Shown here: positions 21,537 through 30,978 of the stretch, in pieces
How the letters are laid out: each line of letters starts with the position of its first letter
Position numbering within the stretch: the stretch's first letter is position 1
Assembly: GCF_012184385.1 (NCBI RefSeq)
Contig: NZ_VSRL01000082.1
Coordinates: 1 to 33,076 of the forward strand
Direction: 5' to 3'
From: Lentzea indica
GTDB taxonomy: Bacteria; Actinomycetota; Actinomycetes; Mycobacteriales; Pseudonocardiaceae
DNA: 33,076 nucleotides
Notes under the pieces: model-generated
Seen by the model: the letters and a program-made list of their open reading frames with translations, nothing else
The model's database searches: none
Told to the model about the DNA's origin: nothing
Translations under genes and position numbers: made by a program

Positions 21537-22304
21537 ATGTTGAACTACGAGCGCCGCTGCGCCGAGATCATCAACCAGACCTCGTTGCTCGTCTCCTCAC
21601 TGGACGGCGCCGACCTGAGCATTCAGGTGCCGTCGATCCCGGACTGGACGCTGAACCAGCTCGTGCGCCACGTCGGCCACGCGCACCGGTGGGCGGACCT
21701 GATGATCCGCGAGAAGGTGAGGGAGATCCCGTACGACCGCAACGGGGCACAACAGCTGGCCTCGTACGTCGGCGAGAAGGCCTCCGACGTCGTCCCATGG
21801 CTGCTGGAGGGTGCTTCCTCGTTGGCGGAGGCGCTGTCCGAGGTGGACCCGGACGAGATGATCGCGGTGATCGGAGGTCATCCCGGACCACGGGTGTGGT
21901 CGTGGCGGATGGCGCACGAGACCGTGATCCACCGCTGGGACGTGGTGAACACGCTGGGCGTGCCGTTCGAGCTGGATCCGGAGGTCACGCGCGACACGCT
22001 GGCGGAGTGGACGGCCCTGGCGCTGCCGTACGCGTTCATGCGCTGGCCCGCGGAGACCGCTCCGCTGCTCGGGCCTGGCCGCACGGTGCACCTGCACGCG
22101 ACCGACGTCGACGCCGAGCTGGTGATCGATCTCACCGGCTCGCGGCCCGTGGTGCGGAAGGGCCACGAGAAGGCCGCTGTGGCGTTGCGCGGGCCGGTCG
22201 TCGAGCTGGTGCTGGCCGTTTATCGGCGGCGGCCGGTGGACGGGCTCGAGGTGTTCGGAGACTCGGAGCTGCTCGACCTTTTCCTGGACCGCGTGCGGTT
22301 CTGA
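21537..22304 (+). CDS. Mycothiol-dependent maleylpyruvate isomerase-family enzyme
   Basis: This 255-residue protein has an N-terminal DinB-like bundle (VPSIPDWTLNQLVRHVGHAH with a metal-binding His, and ETVIHRWDVVNTLG with the second His/Asp set) and a C-terminal SCP2-like domain (LHLHATDVDAELVIDLTG, then LRGPVVELVLAVYRRRP). This is the complete family architecture, unlike the shorter protein at 3192-3764. It is expected to use mycothiol as cofactor; the substrate is unknown. The ATG at 21537 gives the conserved start MLNYERRCAEI. An upstream in-frame ATG would translate through the inverted repeat. Confidence 0.88.
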   Translation: MLNYERRCAEIINQTSLLVSSLDGADLSIQVPSIPDWTLNQLVRHVGHAHRWADLMIREKVREIPYDRNGAQQLASYVGEKASDVVPWLLEGASSLAEALSEVDPDEMIAVIGGHPGPRVWSWRMAHETVIHRWDVVNTLGVPFELDPEVTRDTLAEWTALALPYAFMRWPAETAPLLGPGRTVHLHATDVDAELVIDLTGSRPVVRKGHEKAAVALRGPVVELVLAVYRRRPVDGLEVFGDSELLDLFLDRVRF

Positions 22305-22384
22305 GCAACCGAGCGGGGGTCTGGGGGCTTGCCCCCAGGGCGGGGCGTGGGGGCTCCGCCCCCACAAGACACCCGACAAAGCAA

Positions 22385-22415
22385 AAGGCGAGTGCTCTTC
22401 ACGAGCACTCGCCTT
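22385..22415 (-). terminator. Terminator of tRNA-Ser(CGA)
   Basis: A 13-bp perfect stem with loop GTGAA on the minus strand, followed by TT and a T-rich run. The stem also works for the converging DinB-like gene. Confidence 0.85.
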
Positions 22416-22422
22416 CCAGCTT

Positions 22423-22509
22423 TGGCGGTGGCGTGGGATTTGAACCCACGGAGGCTTGCACCTCACACGCTTTCGAGGCGTGCTCCTTCGGCCGCTCGGA
22501 CACGCCACC
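22423..22509 (-). tRNA. tRNA-Ser (anticodon CGA)
   Basis: Acceptor stem GGTGGCG/CGCCACC, G73 and an encoded CCA. The anticodon loop is CTCGAAA (anticodon at 22475-22473), with a long variable arm and T arm GTGGGTTCAAATCCCAC. A -10-like TATTGT (22522-22517) lies just upstream. Confidence 0.97.
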
Positions 22510-22541
22510 GGTAAGAACAATACAGACCCAGATCCACTGGG

Positions 22542-22991
22542 TTAACGCTGGGTCCGGAAGAAGCGTTCGAGCAGGTCAGCGCACTCAGACTCGAGCACAC
22601 CGCCCTGAACCTCGGGCCGATGGTTGAGCCGGCGGTCCCGAACGACGTCCCACAGCGACCCCACCGCACCCGTTTTGGGCTCCCAGGCGCCGAAGACGAG
22701 ACGTGACACACGCGCCAGCACCAACGCCCCCGCGCACATCGTGCACGGTTCCAAAGTGACCGCGAGGGTGCAGCCGTCGAGCCGCCAGCCGTCGCCAAAG
22801 CCAGAAGCCGCCGAGCGCAGAGCCAAGATCTCAGCGTGCGCGGTCGGGTCGCCCAACGCCTCACGGGCGTTGCAGGCCGAAGCCAGTACCTCACCGGACG
22901 GCGAGAAGACGACGGCGCCGATCGGGACGTCCGTGCCGGAACCCGCGGCCGCGCGCAGAGCGACCCGGATCATGTCCTCTGAGGAGATCAC
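22542..22991 (-). CDS. tadA: tRNA-specific adenosine deaminase
   Basis: It converts adenosine 34 to inosine in tRNA-Arg(ACG). The zinc ligands and catalytic Glu are in TAHAEILAL and EPCTMCAGALVLARVSRLVF. At 149 residues it is full length. It starts at a GTG that overlaps the upstream stop by four bases (GTGA), so translation is coupled to its partner gene. It lies 32 bp upstream of tRNA-Ser(CGA), whose promoter must sit in or near its 3' end. Confidence 0.94.
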   Translation of the reverse strand: MISSEDMIRVALRAAAGSGTDVPIGAVVFSPSGEVLASACNAREALGDPTAHAEILALRSAASGFGDGWRLDGCTLAVTLEPCTMCAGALVLARVSRLVFGAWEPKTGAVGSLWDVVRDRRLNHRPEVQGGVLESECADLLERFFRTQR

Positions 22992-23476
22992 GCCTGGATC
23001 GTGTCGAGCAGCTTCGTGAGCTCGTCGATGAAGCCGATGCGCTGGGCGATCATCTGGAGCTGCTCGTCCGGGTAGAGGTCGACCTCGTCGACGATGATCT
23101 GGAGCTCGTGCGAGGGCATGCCGAGGTCGGACAACACGCCGAGATCGCCTTCAGGCCAGAGCTCGGTGTCCTCTTCGTCCGGAGGGTCGACGCGGAGAAG
23201 ATCCAGCACGTCGGCTGCGATGTCGTAGTCGAGGGCGGCGGCCGCGTCCGAGAGCAGCAGCGCGACGCCGCCCGGCACGGGACGCAGGATGATGAAGAAC
23301 TCGTCATCGACTGCCAGTAGCCCGAACACGGCGCCGGTCGACCGTAGTTGGCGCAACTGTGTGATCGCCGCGTCCAACTCCGACAGCGCGGAGCTGTCCA
23401 TCCTGCTGCACCGCCAGCGGCCGTCCTCTCGGACGACCGCGACCGCGAAGCCGTTGACCGGCTCCTGCTGTGTCAT
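22988..23476 (-). CDS. tRNA adenosine deaminase-associated protein
   Basis: This 162-residue acidic protein (MTQQEPVNGFAVAVVREDGR, then FFIILRPVPGGVALLLSDAA) belongs to the actinobacterial family always found just upstream of tadA. Its function is not known; the coupling suggests a complex or stabilising role. The ATG at 23476 is the only sensible start in the short divergent region before the M20 peptidase gene. Confidence 0.9.
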   Translation of the reverse strand: MTQQEPVNGFAVAVVREDGRWRCSRMDSSALSELDAAITQLRQLRSTGAVFGLLAVDDEFFIILRPVPGGVALLLSDAAAALDYDIAADVLDLLRVDPPDEEDTELWPEGDLGVLSDLGMPSHELQIIVDEVDLYPDEQLQMIAQRIGFIDELTKLLDTIQA

Positions 23477-23536
23477 GTGCACACCGTAGGGCCCAGACGA
23501 CCTTCCCGGTAGCTGAGGTGGTGCGACTATCGAAGG

Positions 23537-24742
23537 ATGAGCACAAACACGCCGGACCCCCGTTTCGTCGGACTGCTCGAGGGGGCGCGCTCGATGCAGC
23601 CCCGCACCGTGGCCCTGCGCAGGCAGATCCACCGCCACCCTGAACAGGGACTTCAGCTCCCGCACACGCAGGCGGCGATTCTGCACGCGTTGGAGGGGCT
23701 GCCGCTCAAGGTCACGAAGGGCGAGTCGACGACCTCGGTCGTGGCGGTGCTCGAAGGCGAACGTCCCGGGCCGACCGTGTTGCTGCGCGGCGACATGGAC
23801 GGGCTGCCGCTCCAAGAGGACACCGGGCTGTCCTACGCGTCCGAAGTGGACGGGAACATGCACGCCTGTGGGCACGACACGCACGTGGCGATGCTGGCGT
23901 CGTCGGCCCGGCTCCTCTCCGACCGCAGGGACGCGCTCAGGGGCAAGGTCCTGTTCATGTTCCAGCCGGGCGAGGAGGGCTACCACGGCGCCCGGTACAT
24001 GATCGAGGAAGGCCTGCTCGACGACGGCGTGGAGAAGGCGTTCGCGCTGCACATCACGTCCACGACGAAGTCGGGCGTGGTGACGAGCCGGCCGGGGGCG
24101 ATCATGGCCTCCGCGGACGCGTTCCACATCCACGTGAAGGGCCGCGGCGGGCACGGCGCCATGCCGCACAACGCGCTGGACCCGGTGCCGGCCGCCGCGG
24201 CGATGGTCGGGGCGGTCCAGACGATGCTCGGACGGCGGGTGAACGTCCACCAGCCGGCCGTGGTGACGGTCGCGCAGATCAAGGCCGGTACGACGACGAA
24301 CATCATCCCCGAGGTCGCGACGCTCGACGGGACGATCAGGACGTTGTCCGAGGCCACGCGCAAGCTGGTGCACAAGGAGCTCAAGCAGGTCGTGAAGCAC
24401 ACGGCCGCCGCCTACGGGTGTCACGCCGAGGTCAGCATCGTGCCGGGGTATCCGGTGACGGTGAACGACGACGTCGTCGGGCAGCACGTCGTGGACCTGG
24501 CCGCCAAGGCGATGGGGCCGACGTGGAGCGAGCCCATGCAGGATCCGCTGATGGGTGCGGAGGACTTCTCTTACGTGCTGCAGCGGGTGCCTGGGGCGTT
24601 GGCGTTCCTCGGGGCGTGCCCCCGCGGCATCGACCTGGAGGAGGCCGCGCCGAACCACTCGAACCGGGTGCTGTTCGACGAGGCGGCCATGGAGCACGGG
24701 GTGGCGACGTACGCGGCGTTCGCGCTGGACGCCCTCCGATAG
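23537..24742 (+). CDS. M20 family metallopeptidase/amidohydrolase (M20D-like)
   Basis: This 401-residue enzyme probably hydrolyses N-acyl or amide bonds of amino-acid derivatives (hippurate, IAA-conjugate or N-acetyl-diaminopimelate type). Metal-binding and catalytic motifs are LRGDMDGLP, MHACGHDTHVAML, MFQPGEEGYHGARYMIEEGL and the C-terminal PNHSN. The dimerisation domain contains GRGGHGAMPHNALDPV. GAAGG directly adjoins the ATG, a poor spacing, so the start could be leaderless. tyrA follows after 33 bp. Confidence 0.9.
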   Translation: MSTNTPDPRFVGLLEGARSMQPRTVALRRQIHRHPEQGLQLPHTQAAILHALEGLPLKVTKGESTTSVVAVLEGERPGPTVLLRGDMDGLPLQEDTGLSYASEVDGNMHACGHDTHVAMLASSARLLSDRRDALRGKVLFMFQPGEEGYHGARYMIEEGLLDDGVEKAFALHITSTTKSGVVTSRPGAIMASADAFHIHVKGRGGHGAMPHNALDPVPAAAAMVGAVQTMLGRRVNVHQPAVVTVAQIKAGTTTNIIPEVATLDGTIRTLSEATRKLVHKELKQVVKHTAAAYGCHAEVSIVPGYPVTVNDDVVGQHVVDLAAKAMGPTWSEPMQDPLMGAEDFSYVLQRVPGALAFLGACPRGIDLEEAAPNHSNRVLFDEAAMEHGVATYAAFALDALR

Positions 24743-24775
24743 GTCCGAGCACGTGTCGCACGGAATGATGGACGC

Positions 24776-25715
24776 GTGCGAGACGTGTGCGTGATCGGAC
24801 TGGGACTGATCGGCGGCTCCGTGCTGCGGGCCGCCAAGGCTGCCGGGCGCACCGTGTGGGGTGCGACCGCGAGCAAAGAGGACGCGGACAAGGCGCGCGC
24901 TGAGGGCTTCGACATCACGACCGTTGACGAGGCCCTCGGCAGGAACCCGGAGGCGCTCGTCGTCCTCGCCGTGCCCATGCCCGCCCTCCCGGACCTGCTG
25001 CGCAAGATCCCCGAGGGCACACGGCTCACGGACGTGACCAGTGTGAAGGGGCCCGTCCACGACGCCGTGCACCGGTACGCGCCCCAGGTCCGCTTCGTCG
25101 GCGGGCACCCCATGGCCGGCACCAGCGAGAGCGGCTGGGACGCGGGCAGCGCGGCCCTCTTCCGAGGAGCGGCGTGGGTCGTCACTCCCGAGGAGGCGGA
25201 CGACCACCTCAACGACGTCATACAGCTCGCGCTCGACCTCGGGGCGCACGTCGTGCCGACCACGCCCGAGGAACACGACGAGGCAGTGGCGCGGATCAGC
25301 CACCTGCCGCACGTCATGGCGGCGATCCTGGCGGCGGTCGGGGCCGACGGCGGTCCCATGGCGATGGCGCTCGCGGCGGGCAGCTTCGGTGACGGCACGC
25401 GGGTCGCTGGCAGCAGGCCCGAGCTCGTCCGCGCCATGTGCGGAGGGGAACCGGGACGCGCTGCTGACGGCCGTCGACGATGCGCTCGGCAGGCTCGGGG
25501 CGGCGCGTGGATCGCTGGCGTCGACCGGTGGGCTGGCCAAGACGATCGAGGCCGGGCACGACGGGCGGAACGCGCTGGTCAACCAGCCGCAACGCACCAA
25601 GGTGACCATCGACCTGACCAAGCCGGGAGCGCTCGCGGCGCTGCGGAACCTTGGGTCGCGTGGCGGACGCGTGGTTGGGCTGAACGGCAGCACCGCCGAA
25701 GCGGAAACGTCGTAG
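24776..25715 (+). pseudogene. tyrA: Prephenate dehydrogenase, one apparent frameshift
   Basis: It oxidatively decarboxylates prephenate to 4-hydroxyphenylpyruvate for tyrosine synthesis. It starts at a GTG with the Rossmann NAD-binding loop VIGLGLIGGSVLRAA, then DVTSVKG and VGGHPMAGTSESGW with the catalytic His. After RPELVRAMC an extra G at 25442-25443 breaks the frame; removing it gives EGNRDALLTAVDDALGRLGA and an intact C-terminus ending AEAETS (312 residues). Since tyrA is normally needed and the rest is clean, a sequencing error is more likely than decay. Confidence 0.88.
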
Positions 25716-25724
25716 GGTCGCCGG

Positions 25725-27284
25725 GTGGATCGACGGACGCTCGCCGGTGGGCTCGGTGGACTCGCGCTCGTCATCGCCGCCGTGGTGGCACTCCGCACGG
25801 GCGACGCGCCGGACACGTTGAAGCGTGAAATCGCCGACGGTGTCGAGGTCGTCGCGCTGCAGGAACCGACGAAACCGACCAATGCCAGGGCTCAGGCGCT
25901 CGACGCGGACGCGCTGCAGGTCACGTGGAACGGCTCGGCGTCGGCCTACGAGGTGCGCTGGAACGGCAACGAGCTGCTCGTGCCGGGCCCCGAGGTGGAA
26001 CTCCCCGGCCTGAACCCCGACGACCAGGTCGAGGTCGAGATCCGGGCGGTCAACGCGACCGGCAAGCGGTCGGAACCGCTCAAGATCGCCGCGACGCCCA
26101 AGGACCTCTACAACGACAGGTGGGACGACCAGCTCGTCGGTCAGACGGAGAGGTTCGACGGCCCGGAGTCGCTGGATCCGCGCAAGTGGCGGGTCGAGGC
26201 GGAACCGGACTGCCTCGGGCTGCGGCCGTTCGGGCCGAGCAAGCGCATCGACGTCGACTGCCCGATGGCGGCGTTCCAGTCGAACACGCCCATCAGGTTC
26301 GGAGTGCCGGCCAGTGATGGCGCGACCGGCCGGGCGATCATCAGCGTCGCGGGTGCCGTGGAGTCGAGTCACGTGCGGCTGACGCTGCTGCCCGACCCGT
26401 GGCAGTACGTGAAGGAGAACGACGTCCAGCCGCTCGGCGCGGTGAGTCTCGACATCACGACCCAGGGCACGCGGATCATCGCGGACCCTGACCTGCCCCG
26501 CACCGCCAAGCAGGTCACGCTGGGCGACTCGCAGATCACCGGGCTGGTGGCGGGCGTGCGGCACCGGTGGGAGATGCGGGTGCTGCCGGACGCGGTGGTC
26601 GCGCTGCGAGACGGCGTCGTGGTCGCTTACGAGTCCGTGGCGATCAAAACGCCGTTGGTCCACCCGCGAATCCGGATCGACGGTGGCGGTTTCCTGGACT
26701 CGTTCGGCGTCGGCGGCGTGCCGGAACGCGTCGTGCCCACCGAGGTCATCCCGCTCGTGAAGGAAACCGAGGTGCCGCAGGACGCGGTCGCGGCGAAGAT
26801 CGTCACGCCGGAGCCGGCCAACCAGGTCAAGGTCGTCGACATCCCGGTCAGCACGAGGAAGGTCGCGGCCGCCGACCCAGCCCAGCTCGTGGTGATCCGC
26901 AAGCCGGAAAGCCGTCCAGGCACCCTTCCGAAACTTGCGGACAGGCCGGGCGGCATCAAGACCGGCGGGCCGCGACTGCACGTGATGCACGAGGACGGCA
27001 CGAAGCCCCCTCAGCCGATCCCACCCCGCGGCCGCATCCTCGTCACGGCCGAGATCAACGCCATCGGGCATCGCGGCATCGAGCTCGAACTCGACGGCAA
27101 GCGGATCGTCGCGCTGCCGACGAACGAACAGGGCTCCGCGGTCCCCGGCAGGCACGAGTTCTGGCTCGACGCGAAGAACCTGACCCCGGGGTCACACGCT
27201 CGGCTCAAGCTCAGCGTCCTTCCGGCGGACCATGGCGAACCCGTTATCACCGAAACCGTGTTCGAGCTGGGTACAACGCCTTAG
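25725..27284 (+). CDS. Exported fibronectin type III-like protein
   Basis: This 519-residue protein has an N-terminal signal anchor (LAGGLGGLALVIAAVVALRT) and an FN3-like domain at about 45-120 (LQVTWNGSASAYEVRWNGNE, then VEVEIRAVNATGKRSEPLKI). A beta-rich region follows, possibly concanavalin-like (DGPESLDPRKWRVEAEPDCL). No catalytic motif was seen. It starts at a GTG 10 bp after tyrA. It is paralogous to the next gene, so both are probably surface binding proteins. The ligand is unknown. Confidence 0.75.
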   Translation: MDRRTLAGGLGGLALVIAAVVALRTGDAPDTLKREIADGVEVVALQEPTKPTNARAQALDADALQVTWNGSASAYEVRWNGNELLVPGPEVELPGLNPDDQVEVEIRAVNATGKRSEPLKIAATPKDLYNDRWDDQLVGQTERFDGPESLDPRKWRVEAEPDCLGLRPFGPSKRIDVDCPMAAFQSNTPIRFGVPASDGATGRAIISVAGAVESSHVRLTLLPDPWQYVKENDVQPLGAVSLDITTQGTRIIADPDLPRTAKQVTLGDSQITGLVAGVRHRWEMRVLPDAVVALRDGVVVAYESVAIKTPLVHPRIRIDGGGFLDSFGVGGVPERVVPTEVIPLVKETEVPQDAVAAKIVTPEPANQVKVVDIPVSTRKVAAADPAQLVVIRKPESRPGTLPKLADRPGGIKTGGPRLHVMHEDGTKPPQPIPPRGRILVTAEINAIGHRGIELELDGKRIVALPTNEQGSAVPGRHEFWLDAKNLTPGSHARLKLSVLPADHGEPVITETVFELGTTP

Positions 27285-27294
27285 CGTGACCCGC

Positions 27295-29019
27295 ATGAAG
27301 CGGGTCGCCTTCGCTGTAGCAGGCCTCGCGCTGGTCGTCGGCGTGATCTTGCTGCGCGACACCGGCGGTGGCGGCTCAGACCTGCCCACAGCTCCCCCGC
27401 CGCCGACGAAGCTCAAGCCGTTCGTGGCGGAGCAGGTGCTGGTGCCGAGCCCGCAAGCCCGTCCGGCCACACCCACGAACGTCGTCGCACGCGCAGGCCA
27501 CCACAAGATCCAGCTCAACTGGACCGGCGACGCGCCGGCGTACGAGGTGCGCTGGGGCGAGCGGACCAAGCTCGTGACGCGGCCGGGCACCCAGCTCAAC
27601 GGCCTGCAGAACGACCGCGAGCAGCAGATCGACATCCGCGCGGTCGACTCGTTCGGGCAGCGCTCCCAGCCCGTCCAGACCAAGGCCACACCGCGCGCCG
27701 ACAACGCCCCGTACACGTTCGTCGACCGCTTCGACAGCCCGGACGAGCCTGACCTGCAACGATGGCGCCTGTCCAAGCGCACCGACTGCGCCCGCGCCAC
27801 CTCTGGCGACGAGGAAGACCACGACCGGCTCGTGATCAGCAGCAGCTGCGGCACCCGCGCCGTGACGCTGAGGTCCCGCACGCCGTTCGTCCGCGGTGAC
27901 GACGAGAGCCGGCTCGTGATCGAGACGGACGCCCCGAGCACCGGCGGCAAGCTGCTGCTGGACCTCGTGCCGGGACCGGTCAGCGTCCAGGGCGACCCGG
28001 TACTGCCGAACACGATCCGCGCGACCGTCTCGACCGACGTCTCCGGCAACTCGGTCGTCGAGCTCGTCCCGAACGGCACGGCGGTCAAGCCCGTGCCCGC
28101 CGCGCTGCCGGGCGTGACCGTGCGCTGGGAGATCGTGCTCACCGGTAGCGGTGTCCAGGTCGTGCGCGACGGAGACGTCCTGGCCACCTCACCGTTCGTG
28201 CCCCAGTGGCGCGAGGCGACGGCGCTGGTCGGGGTCGCGGCGCTGGCGGGCGACCGGATCCGCGCGGGCATCGACCTGATCGGCTACCGGACCGCCAAGG
28301 CCGACGCACCGCCCGCCGTTCCCACGCCGCAGGTGCGCGTGGACGGCCCCGCCAGCACCAGCGCCCACCCGATCGCGGACGTCACCGCAGGTCAGCTGCG
28401 CATCGCGATGATCCCGTCTCGCGAGAGCGACCCGGTCACGGCCGTTCGGATCAACGGCGTCGAGGTGCCTTTGCGTCCCGCCGTGGAGGGCACGCCCTGG
28501 AAGCCGGGTGCGGAGTACCCGGCCGTCGCCGGCCTGCCCAAAGAGGCCTTCACCGACAACCTGAACGTCCAGCTGGTGACACAGGAACGCATCCAGGTGA
28601 CCCACACCGACGTCGAGCTCACCGGCCCCAAGAGCTCGCCGCAACGCCAGGCAGGCACGCCTCTGGTCGACGCACGGCCGACGCTCGCCGACCCCGTCCC
28701 CGAGGTCCTGGACGCAAGCGGCCAGCCCATCGAGAACGGTGCCGCCTTCAACCGCGGCCGGGTGGTCCTGGAAGTCCGCATCAACGCCCTCGACGCGGCC
28801 GTGGCGGGCCTCGCCGGGTTCGAGGTCCGGCTCGACAGCAACCACATCGCCACCGTCCCCACCACGGCCGACGGACCTGCCGCCGCAGGTCGGTGGCGGA
28901 TTTCACTCAACACGGGGTCGTTGGCCGCCGGTGCGCACGCCATCGAGGTGAGGGCCTTCAGCACCGATTCCCAGGTGCACCCCGAAACGGGTTACGTTCC
29001 CTTCTTGCTGAAGCCGTAG
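27295..29019 (+). CDS. Exported fibronectin type III-like protein, paralogue
   Basis: This 574-residue protein shares the layout of the previous one: signal anchor (RVAFAVAGLALVVGVILL), a Pro-rich stretch, FN3-like domain (IQLNWTGDAPAYEVRWGERT, then IDIRAVDSFGQRSQPVQTKA), the DRFDSPDEPDLQRWRL region, and a beta C-terminus with VVLEVRINALDAAVAGLAGF. It begins 10 bp after the preceding stop, so the two are co-transcribed. Function unknown. Confidence 0.75.
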   Translation: MKRVAFAVAGLALVVGVILLRDTGGGGSDLPTAPPPPTKLKPFVAEQVLVPSPQARPATPTNVVARAGHHKIQLNWTGDAPAYEVRWGERTKLVTRPGTQLNGLQNDREQQIDIRAVDSFGQRSQPVQTKATPRADNAPYTFVDRFDSPDEPDLQRWRLSKRTDCARATSGDEEDHDRLVISSSCGTRAVTLRSRTPFVRGDDESRLVIETDAPSTGGKLLLDLVPGPVSVQGDPVLPNTIRATVSTDVSGNSVVELVPNGTAVKPVPAALPGVTVRWEIVLTGSGVQVVRDGDVLATSPFVPQWREATALVGVAALAGDRIRAGIDLIGYRTAKADAPPAVPTPQVRVDGPASTSAHPIADVTAGQLRIAMIPSRESDPVTAVRINGVEVPLRPAVEGTPWKPGAEYPAVAGLPKEAFTDNLNVQLVTQERIQVTHTDVELTGPKSSPQRQAGTPLVDARPTLADPVPEVLDASGQPIENGAAFNRGRVVLEVRINALDAAVAGLAGFEVRLDSNHIATVPTTADGPAAAGRWRISLNTGSLAAGAHAIEVRAFSTDSQVHPETGYVPFLLKP

Positions 29020-29054
29020 TGCAGGTCGCGGCACTACTGGCCCAAGATGGGGGT

Positions 29055-30239
29055 ATGGCACGCGCACTGATTCTCGACGCCGCCCGTACGCCGTTCGGCA
29101 GGTACCGGGGAGGTCTCTCCGGCATCCGGGTGGACGACCTCGCCGCGCTGCCCATCGTCGATCTGCTGCGCCGCTTTCCGTCGCTCGACCTCGCCCGCAT
29201 CGACGACGTGATGCTGGGCGACACGAACGGCGCCGGAGAGGACAACCGCAACGTCGCACGCATGGCCGCGTTGCTGGCCGGCCTGCCGGTGTCCGTGCCG
29301 GGCGTGACGCTGAACCGGCTGTGCGCGTCCGGTGGCGAGTCGATCATCCAGGGCGCTCGGGCGGTGGCCTCCGGCGATGCCGATCTGATCATCGCGGGTG
29401 GTGTGGAGGGCATGAGCCGGGCGCCGTTCGTGACGGCTCGGCCGGACAAGGCCTTCCCCGACCGCATGGAGACGGTGTCGACGGCTCTCGGCTGGCGGCT
29501 GGTGAACCCGCGCATGCCCAAGCACTACACCGTGCCGTTGGGACTGGCCGCGGAGAACGTGGCCGCGGAGCTGGGGATCACGCGCGACCAGATGGACCAC
29601 TACGCCCTCCGTTCCCACCGTCGCGCCGCTGCCGCGTGGGACGCGGGCGTGCACGAGGGGTTCGCGTTCCCCGTGCAGCTTCCGGACGGAACAGCGATTC
29701 GGCGCGACGAGAACGTCCGCGCTGACACGAGCATCGACAAGCTCGGAAAGTTGAAGCCGGTGTTTTCGGAGCACGGCTCGGTGACCGCGGGCAACGCGTC
29801 GCCCCTGAACGACGGTGCACTCGCGGCTCTCCTCGGTACGGAAGCCGTTGCGGCCGAACTGGGTGTTCAGCCGTTGGGCGAGGTGCTCGGTTCTGCGACG
29901 ACCGGCGAGGAGCCGCACCGGTTCACGATCGCGCCGGTGTCGGCGATCCGGAAGTTGTTGAAGCGCCTGCACCTCGACGCTGCTCAGGTCGACCTGTGGG
30001 AGATCAACGAAGCCTTCGCCGCCATGGCGTTGTCGGTGTTGCACCACCTGCCGGAGATCGACCGCGAGAAGGTCAACGTCCACGGTGGCGCCATCGCTTA
30101 CGGCCACCCGCTCGGTGCGTCGATGCCGCGCGTGATCATCGACGTGGCACGGCATCTGCGTGCGCGTGGAGGCGGCGTCGGTGTCGCGGCCGCGTGTGTG
30201 GGCGTCGGACAGGGCGTGGCGGTCGCCGTTCGCGTCTAG
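29055..30239 (+). CDS. Thiolase family protein (acetyl-CoA acetyltransferase)
   Basis: This 394-residue enzyme catalyses thiolytic cleavage or condensation of acyl-CoA. The nucleophilic Cys is in NRLCASGGESI, followed by GGVEGMSRAPFV, INEAFAAMALSVL and GGAIAYGHPLGAS with the catalytic His. The C-terminal acid/base Cys is in AACVGVGQGVAVAV, where the usual CxGGGQG reads CVGVGQG, a minor change. Whether it is biosynthetic (PhaA-like) or degradative (PcaF/AtoB-like) cannot be told. It ends in a 4-bp overlap with the convergent regulator gene. Confidence 0.93.
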   Translation: MARALILDAARTPFGRYRGGLSGIRVDDLAALPIVDLLRRFPSLDLARIDDVMLGDTNGAGEDNRNVARMAALLAGLPVSVPGVTLNRLCASGGESIIQGARAVASGDADLIIAGGVEGMSRAPFVTARPDKAFPDRMETVSTALGWRLVNPRMPKHYTVPLGLAAENVAAELGITRDQMDHYALRSHRRAAAAWDAGVHEGFAFPVQLPDGTAIRRDENVRADTSIDKLGKLKPVFSEHGSVTAGNASPLNDGALAALLGTEAVAAELGVQPLGEVLGSATTGEEPHRFTIAPVSAIRKLLKRLHLDAAQVDLWEINEAFAAMALSVLHHLPEIDREKVNVHGGAIAYGHPLGASMPRVIIDVARHLRARGGGVGVAAACVGVGQGVAVAVRV

Positions 30240-30949
30240 GGCGTCGGGTTCAGGATGTCGCGGGCCTGCTCGGCGGCGCGGACGATGCTCTCGGAGACGA
30301 AGTCGAGGAACCGCGCGATGTTCTCGAGGCGGGTGGCGGCCGGGGTGCCCGAACCGAGGACGTTGACGCCCTGTCGCGCGGCTTCGGCGAGCTGGGTGGT
30401 GCCGGCTGCGCTGGCGATCATCGACTGGTACCAGATGTCACCGTCGTCGACGACGTAGCGCTCGCGGCGGCGTTCGTCGCGCTCCCTGCCGATCAGGCCC
30501 TGAGCTTCGAGGTACGCCATCGCCTTGGAGACGGACGCCGGACTGACCTGCAGGTGCCCGACGAGTTCTGACGCGGTCAGGCTGCCGGAGTCGGTGGCGT
30601 AGAGGCTGGCCAACGCCCTGGCCGTCATCTTGGGCAGACCCTGCGCGATGAAGATGCCGGAGAACGCCTCCTCGAACTCGCGCACCGCCTCCGGGTCGCG
30701 TCCGTCGGCCCGTTCGAGCGCCTGCCGGCCGCGCGGCGCGGCCTGCTTGCGTCGCTGGGCACGGCGTTCGGTGGCCATGTGGGCGAGATCGGCCTTGTAG
30801 CCGGCCGGACCGCCGTTGCGCATCACCTCGCGCGTGATCGTCGACGTGGGGCGGTCGAGCGATCTGGCGATCTCCGCGTAAGCGAGGCCGTCGGCCAGGC
30901 CGATCGCGATCTGCCGGCGCTCCTGCTGGGTCAATCGGCCTCCTGGCAT
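30236..30949 (-). CDS. Transcriptional regulator, HTH_38-like N-terminus plus GbsR/MarR-like winged helix
   Basis: This protein has 237 residues. The first 45 (LTQQERRQIAIGLADGLAYA, then EIARSLDRPTSTITREVMRN) are the helix-turn-helix seen in IS30-type transposases. A GbsR/MarR-like domain follows (LTASELVGHLQVSPASVSKA, then MAYLEAQGLIGRERDERRRE). It thus has two possible DNA-binding units. It is divergent from the DUF4097/S9 peptidase genes and probably represses them through the GCAACAA-type sites between them. Confidence 0.87.
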   Translation of the reverse strand: MPGGRLTQQERRQIAIGLADGLAYAEIARSLDRPTSTITREVMRNGGPAGYKADLAHMATERRAQRRKQAAPRGRQALERADGRDPEAVREFEEAFSGIFIAQGLPKMTARALASLYATDSGSLTASELVGHLQVSPASVSKAMAYLEAQGLIGRERDERRRERYVVDDGDIWYQSMIASAAGTTQLAEAARQGVNVLGSGTPAATRLENIARFLDFVSESIVRAAEQARDILNPTP

Positions 30950-30978
30950 GCCCGGAGCATAGCGTTCACCTTCATGTC

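Noticed and set aside
22988..25882. Very long minus-strand open frame across the M20 peptidase and tyrA genes
   Set aside because: It is antisense to well-conserved proteins with clear motifs; only its last 162 codons are real (tadA-associated protein). The rest is Arg/His/Val-rich shadow coding.
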